Assembly (NCBI GenBank): GCA_008828725.1
Contig: MEHQ01001567.1
Coordinates: 1 to 64,000, forward strand
Source of the DNA: Saccharina japonica
Lineage: Eukaryota; Sar; Phaeophyceae; Laminariales; Laminariaceae
Direction: 5' to 3'
Length of the DNA stretch: 64,000 nt
Under the pieces are notes generated by a model that saw only the letters and a program-made list of their open reading frames with translations, did no database searches and was not told the origin of the DNA. A program made the position numbers and the translations under genes. Positions 23,036 through 33,925 of this stretch are shown here, in pieces; the stretch's first letter is position 1; the number at the start of each line of letters is the position of its first letter.

Positions 23036-23161
23036 ATGGCGAAGTGTGGTATCTCCTCGGGCTGCAAGTACCCAGAAGATGTCGGTGGAAACCACTACTG
23101 TTGCTCGGAATGTAAGGCACGTTCGTTGTGTGCAAGCATTTTGGGACACAACGGACGTTAA
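23036..23161 (+). CDS. Short Cys-rich ORF, possible zinc-binding peptide
   Basis: A 41-codon frame starting with ATG (context CGCCCATGG) and ending TAA. It has six cysteines and one histidine in a compact pattern: KCGISSGCKYP, then GGNHYCCSECK, then LCAS. Spacing C-x5-C, then about eleven residues to H-x1-CC-x2-C, looks like a small treble-clef or knuckle-type metal site, but I do not recognise a named family. It may be one exon of a larger gene: the frame directly downstream in another phase holds CRLC and HCH. Longer frames of 116 and 131 codons overlap it and are less convincing. Confidence 0.35.
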   Translation: MAKCGISSGCKYPEDVGGNHYCCSECKARSLCASILGHNGR

Positions 23162-23639
23162 AAGCACCCCAGATACTACGTGTAGGTTGTGTAGCATCAG
23201 CCACTGCCACGTACAGCAGTCGCAGAAAGATGGAGCAGTGCGAGCTGCTGCTGAGTCTGCTGTAGCAACTGGGGCGGCGAGTCCATTTGCACTATCTTGA
23301 CTCATCCAACTCATCCGACTTTTCAGCACTTCGTTTGTTCGCCCTCCCTCCGACTATTATTGCAGACAAATTAAACCAAACACCACTTTCAACACTGCTC
23401 ACCATCCAAGTTATTCATGAAACACACAAACAACAGACGTAGGGCTCGTGCGCATTGTTTCGTGCACCGTCTTGCTGGGCAACTGACGCCCAAAGACTGA
23501 GAAATAGGTGTTTAGTTTGAGCAAAAAAAAAATGAAATCAGGGTGTGTTATTATAATAGTATAAATAGTTCAGTAATAAGACTATACACGCAAAGCGGAC
23601 CTAGGGTACGCAATGCCGGTCCAACAGAAGACGTGACTG

Positions 23640-23800
23640 CTGTATGCAGAACAGTACCGACAGCATAGCACAGAGCACATACAATAAACAATACACAACG
23701 ATTGAGTACACAGAGCACGCACAGGTAGTTATATCTAGTTGTTGTGCTGTAGAGCAGAGTTGTGCACACAATAAATAGTACACAACGAGGTATCACGGCT
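23640..23800 (-). repeat. Imperfect tandem duplication, about 90 bases
   Basis: Two imperfect units with CACACAATAAATAGTACACAACGAG-like and ACATACAATAAACAATACAC-like words near 23660-23700 and 23755-23790. On the minus strand they give repeated CVLFIVC peptides. Low information and no gene called. Confidence 0.45.
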
Positions 23801-24017
23801 AGCCGCTGTTCTATGCTGTACAGATGAGTATATGCACAAGATAGTTATGACAGAGCTGTTGCCCGACGAGTCCCGCCCCGGTCCTCAGTAAGAGTATTTA
23901 CTAGCTTTATATATATTTATTTCAGGCGCGGGGGTGCAATCTGGGCAAAACAATAAAATAATTAGATTGCATTTATTTTTCAATTTTATAATATTTCGTA
24001 CCAGAATTACAGTGGAG

Positions 24018-24209
24018 TTAGACCTATGCCAATGGGAAAGCAAAGTTAACCTAAAAAGTTTGAATTCCTAAGATCCCCGCCAGATTTTTCCACAACAAGC
24101 TTGCTATGGGACCGATTCTTCAAACGGAATATTCCCAACTTTTGGAAAAGCCCGAAAAAGGCAATTCTCAAGTCGATGTTGGGACAAGATCGGCTTGAGA
24201 AAAACTCAA
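24018..24209 (+). repeat. Dispersed repeat with coding-like divergence, copy 2
   Basis: Forward copy of the element inverted at 13369-13553. Starts GACCTATGCCAATGGGAAAG and ends in GAGAAAAACTCAAG. The shared frame reads FEFLRSPPDFST, LLWDRFFKRNIPNFWKSPKK and MLGQDRLEKNS, open across the repeat but running into unrelated sequence beyond it. Confidence 0.55.
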
Positions 24210-24590
24210 GCCGATCTTATTTAATAAATTATTTTCGGAGTTCGGGCACACGAAATGGCGTCGCGATTCACGAGTTGTTCGTGGATATACTCGACATAAC
24301 AAACCACCATTCAACACAAATACTCGTAGTAGTGGGTGCCTGCAGTTCATAAACTATGGGCCAAGAAAAACAAGCTTATTAGGTTGGCACGAACAAAACA
24401 AAACTTCGGTTTCTAAACAAAGCTCATCAGTGTGGGATCGAATTTAAACCCTACACAAAATAGCTAGATCGACGTCGGAAACAAAATAAGTCGTTGAGCC
24501 TGGACAACGAACTAAAGTTTTTTTACACCGGTAGCCCACTGTGCCTCAGATACGATATCATCTCATGACATATTTTTATTTATCAATGAG

Positions 24591-24897
24591 GGCATGTCTA
24601 AACAGAAACGAAAACGAAAAACGAAAAACGAAATGACAAAAAACAGGCCGCTGATTGGTCCCTGGTACAAACGTGTTCCCCTTCGTTTTTTTTGTTCTGA
24701 GAAAATCAACGATTTACATTACATTACCCAAAACATAAAAAAAAGTTGACAGCTGAAAAACGAAAAGGAGAACGAAAGCACGAACAGCAACAATTCAGCG
24801 TGTCCTACTGGTCAGGCCAGCCACGTCAAAATATCATATCAGGACTGCCGCACGCAGCACGCAACCCACAGCTAGCACGGCAACACAGCCGCACAGA
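24591..24897 (+). mobile_element. 0.3-kb element, forward copy
   Basis: Matches 35428-35730 in reverse complement over its whole length. It starts GGCATGTCTAAACAGAAACG, continues with ACGAAAAACG repeats, and ends ACACAGCCGCACAGA. Both copies keep a frame with SYWS(G/A)QPRQNI and SGLPHAARNPQLARQHSRT. I see no inverted terminal repeats, so the element type is open. The second copy lies exactly at the junction of the 8.7-kb duplication. Confidence 0.65.
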
Positions 24898-26723
24898 CCC
24901 CCGTAAACAGCCAGGAGGTCAACCACAACACCAGCCCCGGCGCTCTAGGGCCTTTGTTTGCCAGCGTTCGAGCCAAAGCGAAGATAATTTGAGTAGAGTT
25001 CAGCATCAGCCCTCGAGAATGAGGTTGGAAGTTCGCTCTCAGTATAATTTGAATTTTGATCCCGGGGCGTCAAAGTTGGACACGCGACCACCTCCATGGG
25101 AGACCCAATGACCTCCCGGTATCGAATTGTCGTCGCTTCTGCCTGCTCCTCTGGTGTGCCTGTGGTGCCGAGCGCTAGATTGTCGGCATGTGTACATCAA
25201 TGATGTCGGATTACGGCTGGAGATGCTTATCCTTACGCGTTTTTCGGCAAAATGGGTTTTTTGCGTGCTTACGGGTAATTACGGCAAAAACAGGGGACGT
25301 TTAAGAAGCATCCCCGCTAGGACAAAAACGCACGTCCCACATTGTGCAGACCATTATTTAGTTCTTTTTCTCTGCAATTTATGTGAATTTATAACCTACT
25401 TCCTCCAACTCATACGAAAGTAAAGTCGGCTATGTTTACACAAGCCCTTAGGCGTGTCCGATGCTTTGGCGGTGATTGTTTTCAAATATTTTTGTCATTT
25501 GTTAAGAGGAAACCATGTTTTTTTTTTCGCGCAGCCTCCTGCATGGGCCAGTGGCCGAAAAAAAGCAGTCGGCCAAAAAAAGGCCGTATTTAGCCCTTTT
25601 TCAGAAAACAGAGAAGAAAATTGAAACCATGGAAATTGGCTAAAAAAGGATGAAAATCGATAAATTTAAAAAAAATGTTTCCGCTTCATCACTGATGTAC
25701 GATACCCACGCCTCGTCTGAAAGCATGTCATCATGTGTCCGGTTATTATGTTGAAAGTGAAAACAGGCAAAACTAGTAGTCAAAATTCGGCCGTAAACGG
25801 TACAAATTGGCCGAAATCGGCCATACTATATGGTATATTTGACCCACATATTCTTAAGAATAGAAACTCGGATTTTTCATTTTTATTTTTATGAGCATCT
25901 CTGTGACGTGATATGTTCGAAGAATCTAACTACGTATATCATTGTGCGCCTTTATGTTCAAACGTGATTGCCTCTGTGCCCCATAACGGACTTTACTTAT
26001 GAATCGGAGGACACATTATATAGGTTCGTGCTGTAGCGCCGTCGGACTGCTGCTGTAAGCTGTAAGCCTCCATCAGTCCGTCAGCATGACACCAAAACAA
26101 CGGAGGCCGCCATGCTTGTGGCTTGTAGTCGTGAGTAGTGAATTTATTGAGACATCCACCACCGGCTACCGGGCCCCTCATAACTACTTCGTGACTCGTG
26201 ACCCACTGCCATCCTCAAAGCAGGTCGCAGGATCACAGCGCAAGCTCAACTGTGACTGCTGGGAAGCAAAATATGCGGACGTTTCCTAGAGATTTTGACG
26301 ATTTTTGTTTATGGGGACTGGGGGCGTAGCGTAATTTCGCCGGCCCAGTCCTATTACTTACCGCCAAAACGGCTCGCCGTAAGGACCACACGTAAGTACC
26401 ACTTTGTGCTCTCTTTTTCTTCGCCGGACTTTTATTTCCAATTCGTACTGTCGGAGTCTATGAAATTATCGTGATCAAAATTCTGTTTTCGTTGTTTGTA
26501 GTATACGTAATTTCGTATCTTCTGTATGGCACTGTCGTTCGCTTCGCTTATAGTCGTCTGTTCGCGTCATTTGCTAACACATGCAGATCAGCATATACTA
26601 AAAAGATAACACGTAGTGTAGTGATACGATTGCATATCAAGAAATATGCGAGTATTTTGAATGTTGATGCGTATCTCACACCTTTTCGACCTGTAAGGAC
26701 TTGAGTAACACTCTCGACTGCGA
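24898..26723. other. Intergenic stretch, no gene recognised
   Basis: A plus-strand frame continues from the 0.3-kb element to 25111. From 25480 to 25900 the DNA is AT-rich with repeated TTGGCCGA / TCGGCC words. No splice-bounded exon or recognisable domain found. Confidence 0.4.
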
Positions 26724-28447
26724 GGATTTCAAGTGACCAACATCCCGAAGGGGAACCTTGTATCATACCAGGTATATCATATCGAAACGGTTTACGATAT
26801 GATACCGACCTCTAGTTCATACCCGAAATACTCCGAGTAGAGCAGTATTCCATGTATCGAACCCCGAAATACTCCGACAACACAAAGTACTTGAAGTATT
26901 AATAATAAACTATGAAACACGTCAGCTGTGAACTCTCCCAACCGGTCGATATTCATCTTTGCTAGCTGCGTGGCGATATTCCATGATGTTATTGTTAGGT
27001 ACATTTCCTCGCGACTGACTACTGGCCGGTGACTCCCCTGGATGCTACCAGGGTCGACGAGACGATAATACTTGTTGTATTGTATCTCCAACACTCGGTA
27101 CTTTACTCCAAGGTACTCGGAGCATCCGTGGATGGTTTGCTGGCTTCTTTGGTCGACTTGTATTTGGATCGAGAAGCGGGCGTCTACACACACCACGTCT
27201 TGCTTGTGTACGATTTGGAAGCAACGGAATTATTTTTCGAAATGCTTAAAAAAAAATGTCGTCAAGATACGAAATGACGAAAGAAACGAAACGGAAAAAA
27301 GGAAAGTACCAGATTGTATACTCGTATACGAGTTCGTACTACTACTGCTGTACAGAGTACATCATACAATCCGAATTGTACTCGTACGTATAATACGGGG
27401 CTCGCTGCTGTGCATGTACGAGTATGGATGGGGTCTCTACAGCAAGCAGCACAGCAGAAGTTGTATACACGAGTAAAACAAGTACTTGACAAAAGTCTAT
27501 CACAAAGGTACCTTTACGTACGACGGAATGCCGTCAGGCTGTGGCATGGTGACCGAGCGAAGTCGGATGGTACACAGGACTACAGCAGTACCATCTCCTC
27601 CGAACTGGGTGGCTGCCTTACACTGCGCGGTCGCGACGTACGGTCGGTCGCGCACACGCTACAAGCGTTTTTGTGTGGCTTTCCGTTTTTGTTTTTTTTC
27701 CCCCTATCATTTTATCAATCAATGCTATCCAACACAAGGACAAACGTTGATTGCTCGACTTTGTTACCGTATATAGGTGAACGCACGACATGTACTCGTA
27801 TGACCTCTCCGCATGAAATGAGAGAGGACGACGAGAAGTTTGACATGATTCTCACCGCGCCAGACAACCCACGCACATCTGCCAAAGGAGTAACGACTAC
27901 CCGTGCTGTGCCGGGGGTACGAATCGATCGGAGGGAGAGCACGTCGGCCGCAGTACTCACGGTAGCGAATACCCCGACCAACTTGTACTGTATACATGAT
28001 ACGTAACGATTCTGTACCACCAACCAACACCAACTGAATTTATGGAGAAACAAAAAACCCTTTTATGATATCGTATATGATGCGGGAAAAAACGGAAATG
28101 CCTACAATACACAGCTGCAGAGTAGTTTAAAAAATCCAACGAACCAGGGATATGTTCGCTGGTTGACAAGGGGAGCGCTGTTGGGCCGTGAACGTTTCTT
28201 GTTTCGTCGTTGGTCCCCTAGCCCCCCTTGCCTGTACTCTTCGTATCGTTCATCCGGCTTGTCATCAAGCCTGGATAGTCCAACAAACACAGACGAGAAG
28301 GAAAAAATTGCCACACAAGCCAGCGTTCATATGAGTTTATACAACGATCGGTTATTTTCTTGTTTCAAGTACGCAACAACAACGCTACGTACGTATCATA
28401 CATTAATCGTGAGTTGTCCGAACTCCAAACAAACAAACGCTTATCAC

Positions 28448-28828
28448 CTGCTCTTGGCCGGATTTGCTCGGGCGGATGCCCACCGTTAGTGAGAACGGCT
28501 CCTGAACATCGGACCTCACCAGCTGCTTCGCGATGGTGCGCACATTAAAGTCGTTGGTGTACCTCAAGGGGCTCAGTGGTGAGTTGAGGGAGAGCGCCAA
28601 TTCGACCTTGAACACGCGCTGACCGAGAAAAGTAATTTTTTTCAGCTCGTCACAAGACAGAAGTTCCAGGGGATCGGCAGAACCCGTTGCGTCTGCGCTT
28701 GATTTCACGCGTTCCTGCAGCCATTCATCGAGTTCTACCTCCGACTCCTTGGCTGCCAAGGGCCAGATCCCTTCGACTGCATACCCCGTTAGAGTCGCGA
28801 AACAACGGTCGACCAGTGCTGCTTGCAT
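28448..28828 (-). CDS. Candidate exon, unidentified protein (duplicate 1)
   Basis: A 381-base minus-strand open segment (127 codons) beginning with ATG at 28828 and ending at a donor-like CAG/GTGATAAG. Copy 2 has the same boundary (CAG/GTGATAAAAG); directly after it the two copies differ by a small indel that shifts the frame, as expected if the sequence beyond is intron. The peptide is mixed and globular: DEWLQERVKSS, LLSCDELKKITFLGQRVF, then NDFNVRTIAKQLV, EPFSLTVGIRPSKSGQEQ. The last part loosely recalls ParB-type N-terminal domains (NxR, then a Pro followed by TV), but that is weak. A pyrimidine tract ending in CTATCCAG near 28271 could be the next acceptor, though its phase does not fit the long frame beyond. 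The ATG may not be the true start, because the frame stays open upstream. Confidence 0.45.
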
Positions 28829-29125
28829 AGCGTCGGCTTGAGTTGAAAAAATGACTGAAGTTGTGCGAACGAAGCCCTCCAGCCCATGTTTCCGCTCTAC
28901 GGCAGCAAATAGTCCAACAATTGAAGTTTTAGGAAGAATCTAGGAAGACTCTCGGAATACTCGAGGAATAACCTCGGAGAAACAAATACGGTGAGTACAG
29001 CACACCAACGCCTACCCCCCTAATAGTAATAATCAATTGAGTAGTCTTCCACAGGCAGGAAACAAAAACAGGCGGGAAAACTAAACAGGCCTTTGTTTGC
29101 TCATGGTCATCACCGTTGACGCGGC

Positions 29126-29443
29126 GTGATCGTACGCGCGGCGCGATCAGGCTGGGCAGAGGGTAGAGGCACGCTGGCCACCATCCGCCTGTGGCCTCGA
29201 AGCCTGAAACAAAGCCAAGGTGATACGCATACTTGCAGCAACAACTCCAAGCCGAAGTCGCTGGGCAAGCAGCTGGTATTGGAGGTACTACTTCGCAACG
29301 TGGGTAACAGCTGTGGTGGCGCTGCTGGAGACTCGTACAACATGTCGGCGTGGAAGCATGAAAACCTACTCATCATCACCAGAGAGCGCTTCCAGATTCC
29401 TTCAAGCAGGACCTGCATAGCAGAGGAGGCTTCTTGTACATAG
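29126..29443 (+). CDS. Conserved open frame, strand uncertain (duplicate 1)
   Basis: A plus-strand frame of 105 codons kept in both duplicates with one amino-acid change (Ser/Leu) and one silent change. The peptide has LGKQLVLEVLLRNVGNSCGG and WKHENLLIITRERFQIP. The opposite strand is open for about as long (29110-29568), so I cannot settle the direction. It lies about 280 bases upstream (minus sense) of the exon at 28448-28828 and could belong to the same gene if read on the minus strand. Confidence 0.3.
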   Translation: MIVRAARSGWAEGRGTLATIRLWPRSLKQSQGDTHTCSNNSKPKSLGKQLVLEVLLRNVGNSCGGAAGDSYNMSAWKHENLLIITRERFQIPSSRTCIAEEASCT

Positions 29444-30404
29444 CAGGTACCGTGCATTGTTGTCGGGTTGTATCGAATGCTGCTTTGCTCTCTGGCGATA
29501 CGATTACTCAGCCGTCTACGAGTTGTACGTCTTGTCGCCCACGGGTACAGCAGTGTTATATCTGACACCTACCGACTACCGAATACCTTGCATCACAAAA
29601 AAACGACTACTACTGCTGCTGCTGTATCGTATATATGTACCAGGTAACTACCGGTAACAGCAGATCTCCACGACTGCCTCCGTCTTACGTGCTTCGCACG
29701 GGCTCATGAGCTCGTACCGTATATACTACGAGTACGACAGCAAGAAGTAGTTGCCTGTGTTTATTGCGCGTGTACACCTCTCGAACTGACTGCACACATA
29801 TACACGTACCAGTGTGTGCAGTGCAGTGTGTAGTTGGGGCACTGCACTACTGCTGTACTGCTGTAAGAGAATATTTAATGCTGCCTACGAGAGAGATACC
29901 AGTACGGGGAACCTAATAAGAAACAGGAAATATGGTTCAGGCTGGATTTCTTACTCGAGAGAGGGTACTTTCTTAACTTCAACAGCACGACTCCCGAATT
30001 TCTTATGTTTCTGCAAAGAAACGGAACACCAAAATAGATGTCCGGCGTCAATACTGCCAATCATCAACATTGACAGAACACGTATACGAGTACGCGAATT
30101 AATCATATTTCAAAGGGCAACTTCTAGTTGCTTCCGTGCAGGATGGCATCTACCTACTTTACACAATTGGCTTACAGGAATATCAGACGCCAATGAAAAT
30201 GGATGGAAACAGAACACCCAAATAATACGCGTATTATGTATTCACCAGAATTCCGCGACCCATCTGCCACACACACCACACACAGCAGCAGGTGCCATAG
30301 ACAATCCTCACACGGGCCCACTACGTACGTACTACAGCACTGCAGTACTGATCGTATCAATATAGTAGTTTGGTAGTTTTACTACTGCTGCTGTAGTCTG
30401 TTTT

Positions 30405-31450
30405 CGGAGGGACCTTTAGCTTGGGGCTCCAAACATTTGTGTGGAGATATCCTGAATACCGAGAACATGACGAACCCATCTGTATATCGAGCGAGAAGCG
30501 ACGACCGGCGGAACTACTGCGCACGCTGCAGCAGTACATGCCGCAGACAATCTCGAGACAAGTGTGGTGTCCTACGGTTGACGTGGTCTCTTGTGGTGGC
30601 GTGTTTCAGTGGTCTGCTTCCGGAGGCATTATTAGCTTGATGTGCCCCCGAATAATATCGTAAGTATCGAGAACACGAACCCGTCTGTATATCGAGCTAG
30701 AAGCGATGGCCGGCGGAACTACTGTACACACCGCAGCAGCAAATACCGCAGGCGATTCCTAGACAGGTCTGGTGCCGTACGATCGTCGTCATCGCTCGTG
30801 GTAGCGTGCTTCATGCAGCCTATTTCCGGAGGCACCTTTAGAGTGGTGCGCCCCCAAAAATGGCCTGGAGAATATCCTTGGTATCGAGAACACGAACACT
30901 TATGTATATCGAGCGAGAAGCGACGGCCGGCGGAACTAGTGCACAGGCCTCAGCAGCACATACCGTAGACAAGTCCCAGAGAAGTCTGGTGCCCTACGAT
31001 CGCTGTACTCGGTCGTAGTAGCGTGCTTCATGTATGTACTGTAGTCTGCTTTCGGAGGCACTTTTAGCTTGATGTGCCCCCAAAAAAAACTGGGAATAAG
31101 AGAACACGAACACGTCTGTATATCCAGCGAGAAGCGATACCTGGCGGCATTACTGCATACATCACAGCAGCANATGCCGTAGACAATGCCCTACGGCCGT
31201 CGTCAACGCTCGTGGCGCGTGAACCATGTAGAGGCACTCTTGGCTTGATGTTCACCCAAAACCAATTACTGGAAAGATCCTGAATATCGACAACACGAAA
31301 CCGTCTGTATATTGCGCGAAACGCGATGANNGGCGGAACTACTGCACACACCGCAGCAGCACATACAGTACACAATTCCCAGACAGGTCTGCTGCCCTAC
31401 GGTGGTCGTAATCGCTCGTGGTGATGTGCTTTGTATTCAGCCCCAATTCC
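30405..31450 (+). repeat. Satellite array, about 210-bp monomer x5 (duplicate 1)
   Basis: Monomers begin near 30405, 30618, 30826, 31053 and 31229 with a (T/C)CGGAGG(C)A(C)TTTTAGCTTG-like phrase, then ATCGAGAACACGAACCCGTC, TGTATATCGAGCGAGAAGCG, CGGCGGAACTACTGCACACA and CAGACAGGTCTGGTGCCCTA. Monomer lengths vary from about 176 to 227 bases and divergence between monomers is well above that between the two 8.7-kb copies, so the array predates the duplication. Confidence 0.8.
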
Positions 31451-31493
31451 GGGGGCGCAATAAGCTAAAAGTGCCCCCGGGGACGTCGTTAAG

Positions 31494-31517
31494 AAATGTG
31501 CCCCCGGGGGCACATTT
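31494..31517. repeat. Perfect 24-bp palindrome (duplicate 1)
   Basis: AAATGTGCCCCC followed directly by its reverse complement, no spacer. It sits at the right end of the satellite array beside a related GTGCCCCCGGGG word. It may form a cruciform or mark the array edge. Copy 2 is identical at 40686-40709. Confidence 0.85.
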
Positions 31518-31551
31518 ATCACTTCCCTTTATTGATATATTGTTTTGCGAG

Positions 31552-31654
31552 AAAAAAAGTCCCTACGAGTATGCACTCGTGGGGGCTCGAACTCACGAGT
31601 TCGGCTTCCACAGGCTTCGTAGTTACCTGCTAGCCTACCAGGGCGACCGGATGA
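31552..31654 (-). ncRNA. tRNA-like Pol III cassette, SINE-type (duplicate 1)
   Basis: On the minus strand the segment starts GGTCGCCCTGGTAGGCTAGC, giving an A-box-like TAGGCTAGCAGG, and 33 bases later has GTTCGAGCC, an exact match to the Pol III B-box consensus GWTCRANNC. A T7 run follows at 31558-31552. Box order and spacing are those of tRNA genes. The acceptor stem does not close (no GGCGACC after the T arm), so it is not a functional tRNA. I read it as the head of a tRNA-derived SINE; a similar 5' end (GGTCGCCCCGGTAGAGTAG) starts the cassette at 57796-57883. Confidence 0.5.
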
Positions 31655-31718
31655 GCATTGCGTCCTTTCATTTTCCGCTGTCATCGTGTTGTGATCTTCT
31701 GTGCTGAGTTTTGTACCG

Positions 31719-31763
31719 GTAAGTACCTACATATACACAAATAAATATTAGCCCCCTCTGCAG
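31719..31763 (+). other. Candidate 45-nt intron (duplicate 1)
   Basis: A consensus donor (GTACCG/GTAAGTACC) and a strong acceptor (CCCCCTCTGCAG/GATG) lie 45 bases apart, with AT-rich sequence and a possible branch point between. Kept in copy 2 at 40911-40955. Such a short intron would be unusual if the host normally has long introns; the pairing could also be chance. The following frame reads DALETAQSNKHRYNVLL. Confidence 0.35.
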
Positions 31764-31852
31764 GATGCTCTTGAGACGGCCCAATCGAATAAACACCGTT
31801 ACAACGTGTTGTTGCGACCGCCTACAGTACACAACCTCGTTTCGCTTTCTGC

Positions 31853-32152
31853 TTGTGCCAACGTTTTAGTATCCTCTTTACGGAACCTATTCCTAATATG
31901 AGAATGTATGCGGTTACTGCTGTGAAGGTATACAAGAAGGTTAAGCCGCCTATGGATGCTTTAGAGGCAGCCCAGGCGGCCAAAGCTGCAGCGATCACTG
32001 ATCTCGCCAAGGTACGGAGTTTAAGTCTTGTTGGCCGGCTGGCTGCGAGCCACGCATGCTGTAAAAAAACGAGGGCACACATCCAAGAAGCCATGATATG
32101 TTGTATCATGTGTAGTACCTCGAACCTAGCCTGCGGTGATGACAGTTCATGA
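31853..32152 (+). CDS. Conserved open frame, unidentified (duplicate 1)
   Basis: A 99-codon plus-strand frame with one substitution between duplicates (Pro/Ser). The N-terminal half is protein-like: an Ala-rich helix around MDALEAAQAAKAAAITDLAK ends at a donor-like AAG/GTACGGAG near 32010, so only the first part may be exon. The phrase DALE(A/T)AQ(A/S) also follows the candidate intron at 31764 in another frame, hinting at an internal duplication. No family recognised. The opposite strand is also open. Confidence 0.3.
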   Translation: MCQRFSILFTEPIPNMRMYAVTAVKVYKKVKPPMDALEAAQAAKAAAITDLAKVRSLSLVGRLAASHACCKKTRAHIQEAMICCIMCSTSNLACGDDSS

Positions 32153-32270
32153 TCTACGGGACCGCCCTAGACAGTGCCTGGGCCCTAAGCTGCCACACGA
32201 TGAGGTTGTTATTGTAAAAAGTGTTGCGTAGTACAGATGCGACCCAGGAGACGAAATGTCCAAAGGTATT

Positions 32271-32754
32271 TTCGGTAGGGTACGTACCGAACTGTACCGG
32301 GGGTAATTTCTCGGTATATACCGATACCCGACACTTCGGTAATTTTGTATTTTGTCAATACCGGTACCCGACACATCGGTAAGTTCGGTATTTTTCCAAT
32401 ACTTGTACCCGACACTTCGGTAAGTTCGGTATATCCGCCGAAATATACCCCAAGTACCGGTATATCCTCGACGGCGATACCGGGGGCACCGGTATTTGTT
32501 CGGTACCGGGCTCGATACCCTACCGGACACTTCGGTAAGTTCTGTACTCTTTCAATACCGGTACCCGACACTTCCGTAAGTTCGGTATTGTTTCGATAAC
32601 GGTATCCGACACTTCGGTAAGTTCGGTAATTTTCCAACACCGGTACCCGACAATTCGGCAAGTTCAGTACGCCTACCCGAATATACCCTGGGTACCGGTA
32701 TACCCTCGACCACAATACCGGCGGTGATTGTTGCGGCCTCGATACCGGGGAATC
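32271..32754 (+). repeat. ACCGGT-rich minisatellite array A (duplicate 1)
   Basis: A basic unit of about 42 bases, ACCGGTACCCGACACTTCGG followed by TAAGTTCGGTATTTTTCCAAT, is repeated in groups of about three. The groups are separated by a linker with TACCCGAATATACCC and GGTACCGGTATACCCTCG, giving a higher-order period near 250 bases, about two periods here. Long Tyr/Arg/Ser/Gly frames (VSGTGIGKIPNLPKCRVPV) are a by-product because the unit length is divisible by three. Confidence 0.85.
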
Positions 32755-33546
32755 GGGTATGTATGCAATACGGACACACATTGTGACATTATACGAGGTA
32801 TCTAGAGGTACCTGGTCTTTTTTGGTGGCAGCAGCAGCCGTCTTCTCTGCATTCATTTATGTATGCATCTGGTCCTTGGCTCTGGAGTGACACAACGCTT
32901 TCATCTCACACCAACCATGAACGGCTGCAGACACAACACCACAACAATCGCGGAAAGTACGAAACGAAAGGCTAGATGGTATTATCACCAAGTCGCGCCG
33001 GTGGGGTTCGAGGCGTCGCCGAGGCGGTGCTATGGCACGCTCTGCGCAAAGCTTTGTGTAGTGCGAGAAGCTCCGACTGCTCACCTGGGAAAGTACTCGT
33101 ATCATGCAACCTATTTACGGACTTCAAAGCGACATCTCGAATCCATCGCGGCTTTAATTGTATTCAAACAGTGATGTACCAGCAACAGCTGCAGCAACAC
33201 TACGCGAGGTCGCCGATGACCTGAACTGTATGCCGAGCTTCGACGTTGGGAGATTGGGGTATATAACGGGCTTCAACCGTAGCACTCGATGGCAGTGGCA
33301 CGTGTGGACTGTTAAAAATATACAGCAGAGCCCACAGCAGCAGCGCATTGCCCAAGTTGGAGCTGCTGTTTCTGCCCCTCTGCTGCTGTGTTTTGTTGTT
33401 GCTCTTGCTGGGGCTGGTGCTGCTGCTAACCGTGCTTCCGATTGCTACGCGGTTGGGATGGCGGCGGCAGCATTTTCATTTTCTTCTTCATTGGCGCCGC
33501 CATCTGTTTGCTATGTTGCTACAAGTGTACATTTATTTATGATATG

Positions 33547-33925
33547 TTCGGTAAGGGTACGTACTACGTACCGCAGTATACCGGGGGTATTTTCTCGGTA
33601 ACTACCGGTATCTGACACTCGGTAAGTTCGATATTATTCCGATACCGGCACCCAACACTTCGGAAAGTTCGGTATTTTTCCAATACCGGTACCCGACACT
33701 TCGGTAAGTTCGGTATTTTTCCAATACCGGTGCCTGACACTTCGGTAAGTTCGGTACGCTCACCTAAATATACCCCGGGTACCGGTATACCCCCGTCCAC
33801 GATACCGGGGGTACCGGTATTTTCTCGGTAGTATGCTTAATACCCTACCGAACACTTCGGTAAGTTCGGTACTTTTTCAATACCGGTACCCGACACTTCG
33901 GTGAGTTCGGTATACCCTACCGAAC
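33547..33925 (+). repeat. ACCGGT-rich minisatellite array B (duplicate 1)
   Basis: Same unit and linker as array A, about one and a half higher-order periods, starting TTCGGTAAGGGTACGTAC and ending TATACCCTACCGAAC. Array A starts with a very similar phrase. The two arrays enclose about 790 bases of non-repetitive DNA. Confidence 0.85.

Noticed and set aside
27314-28006. 230-codon plus-strand frame
   Set aside because: The frame is broken by small indels in the second copy of the duplication and the changes show no bias to silent sites.
29814-30365. 183-codon frame present in both duplicates
   Set aside because: Seven amino-acid changes against about one silent change between copies; no domain; more like neutral DNA.
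32209-32856. 215-residue VSGTGI-type repeat protein on the minus strand
   Set aside because: The minisatellite unit length is divisible by three, which keeps a frame open by itself; flanks are not coding-like and the arrays match in DNA, not only in protein.
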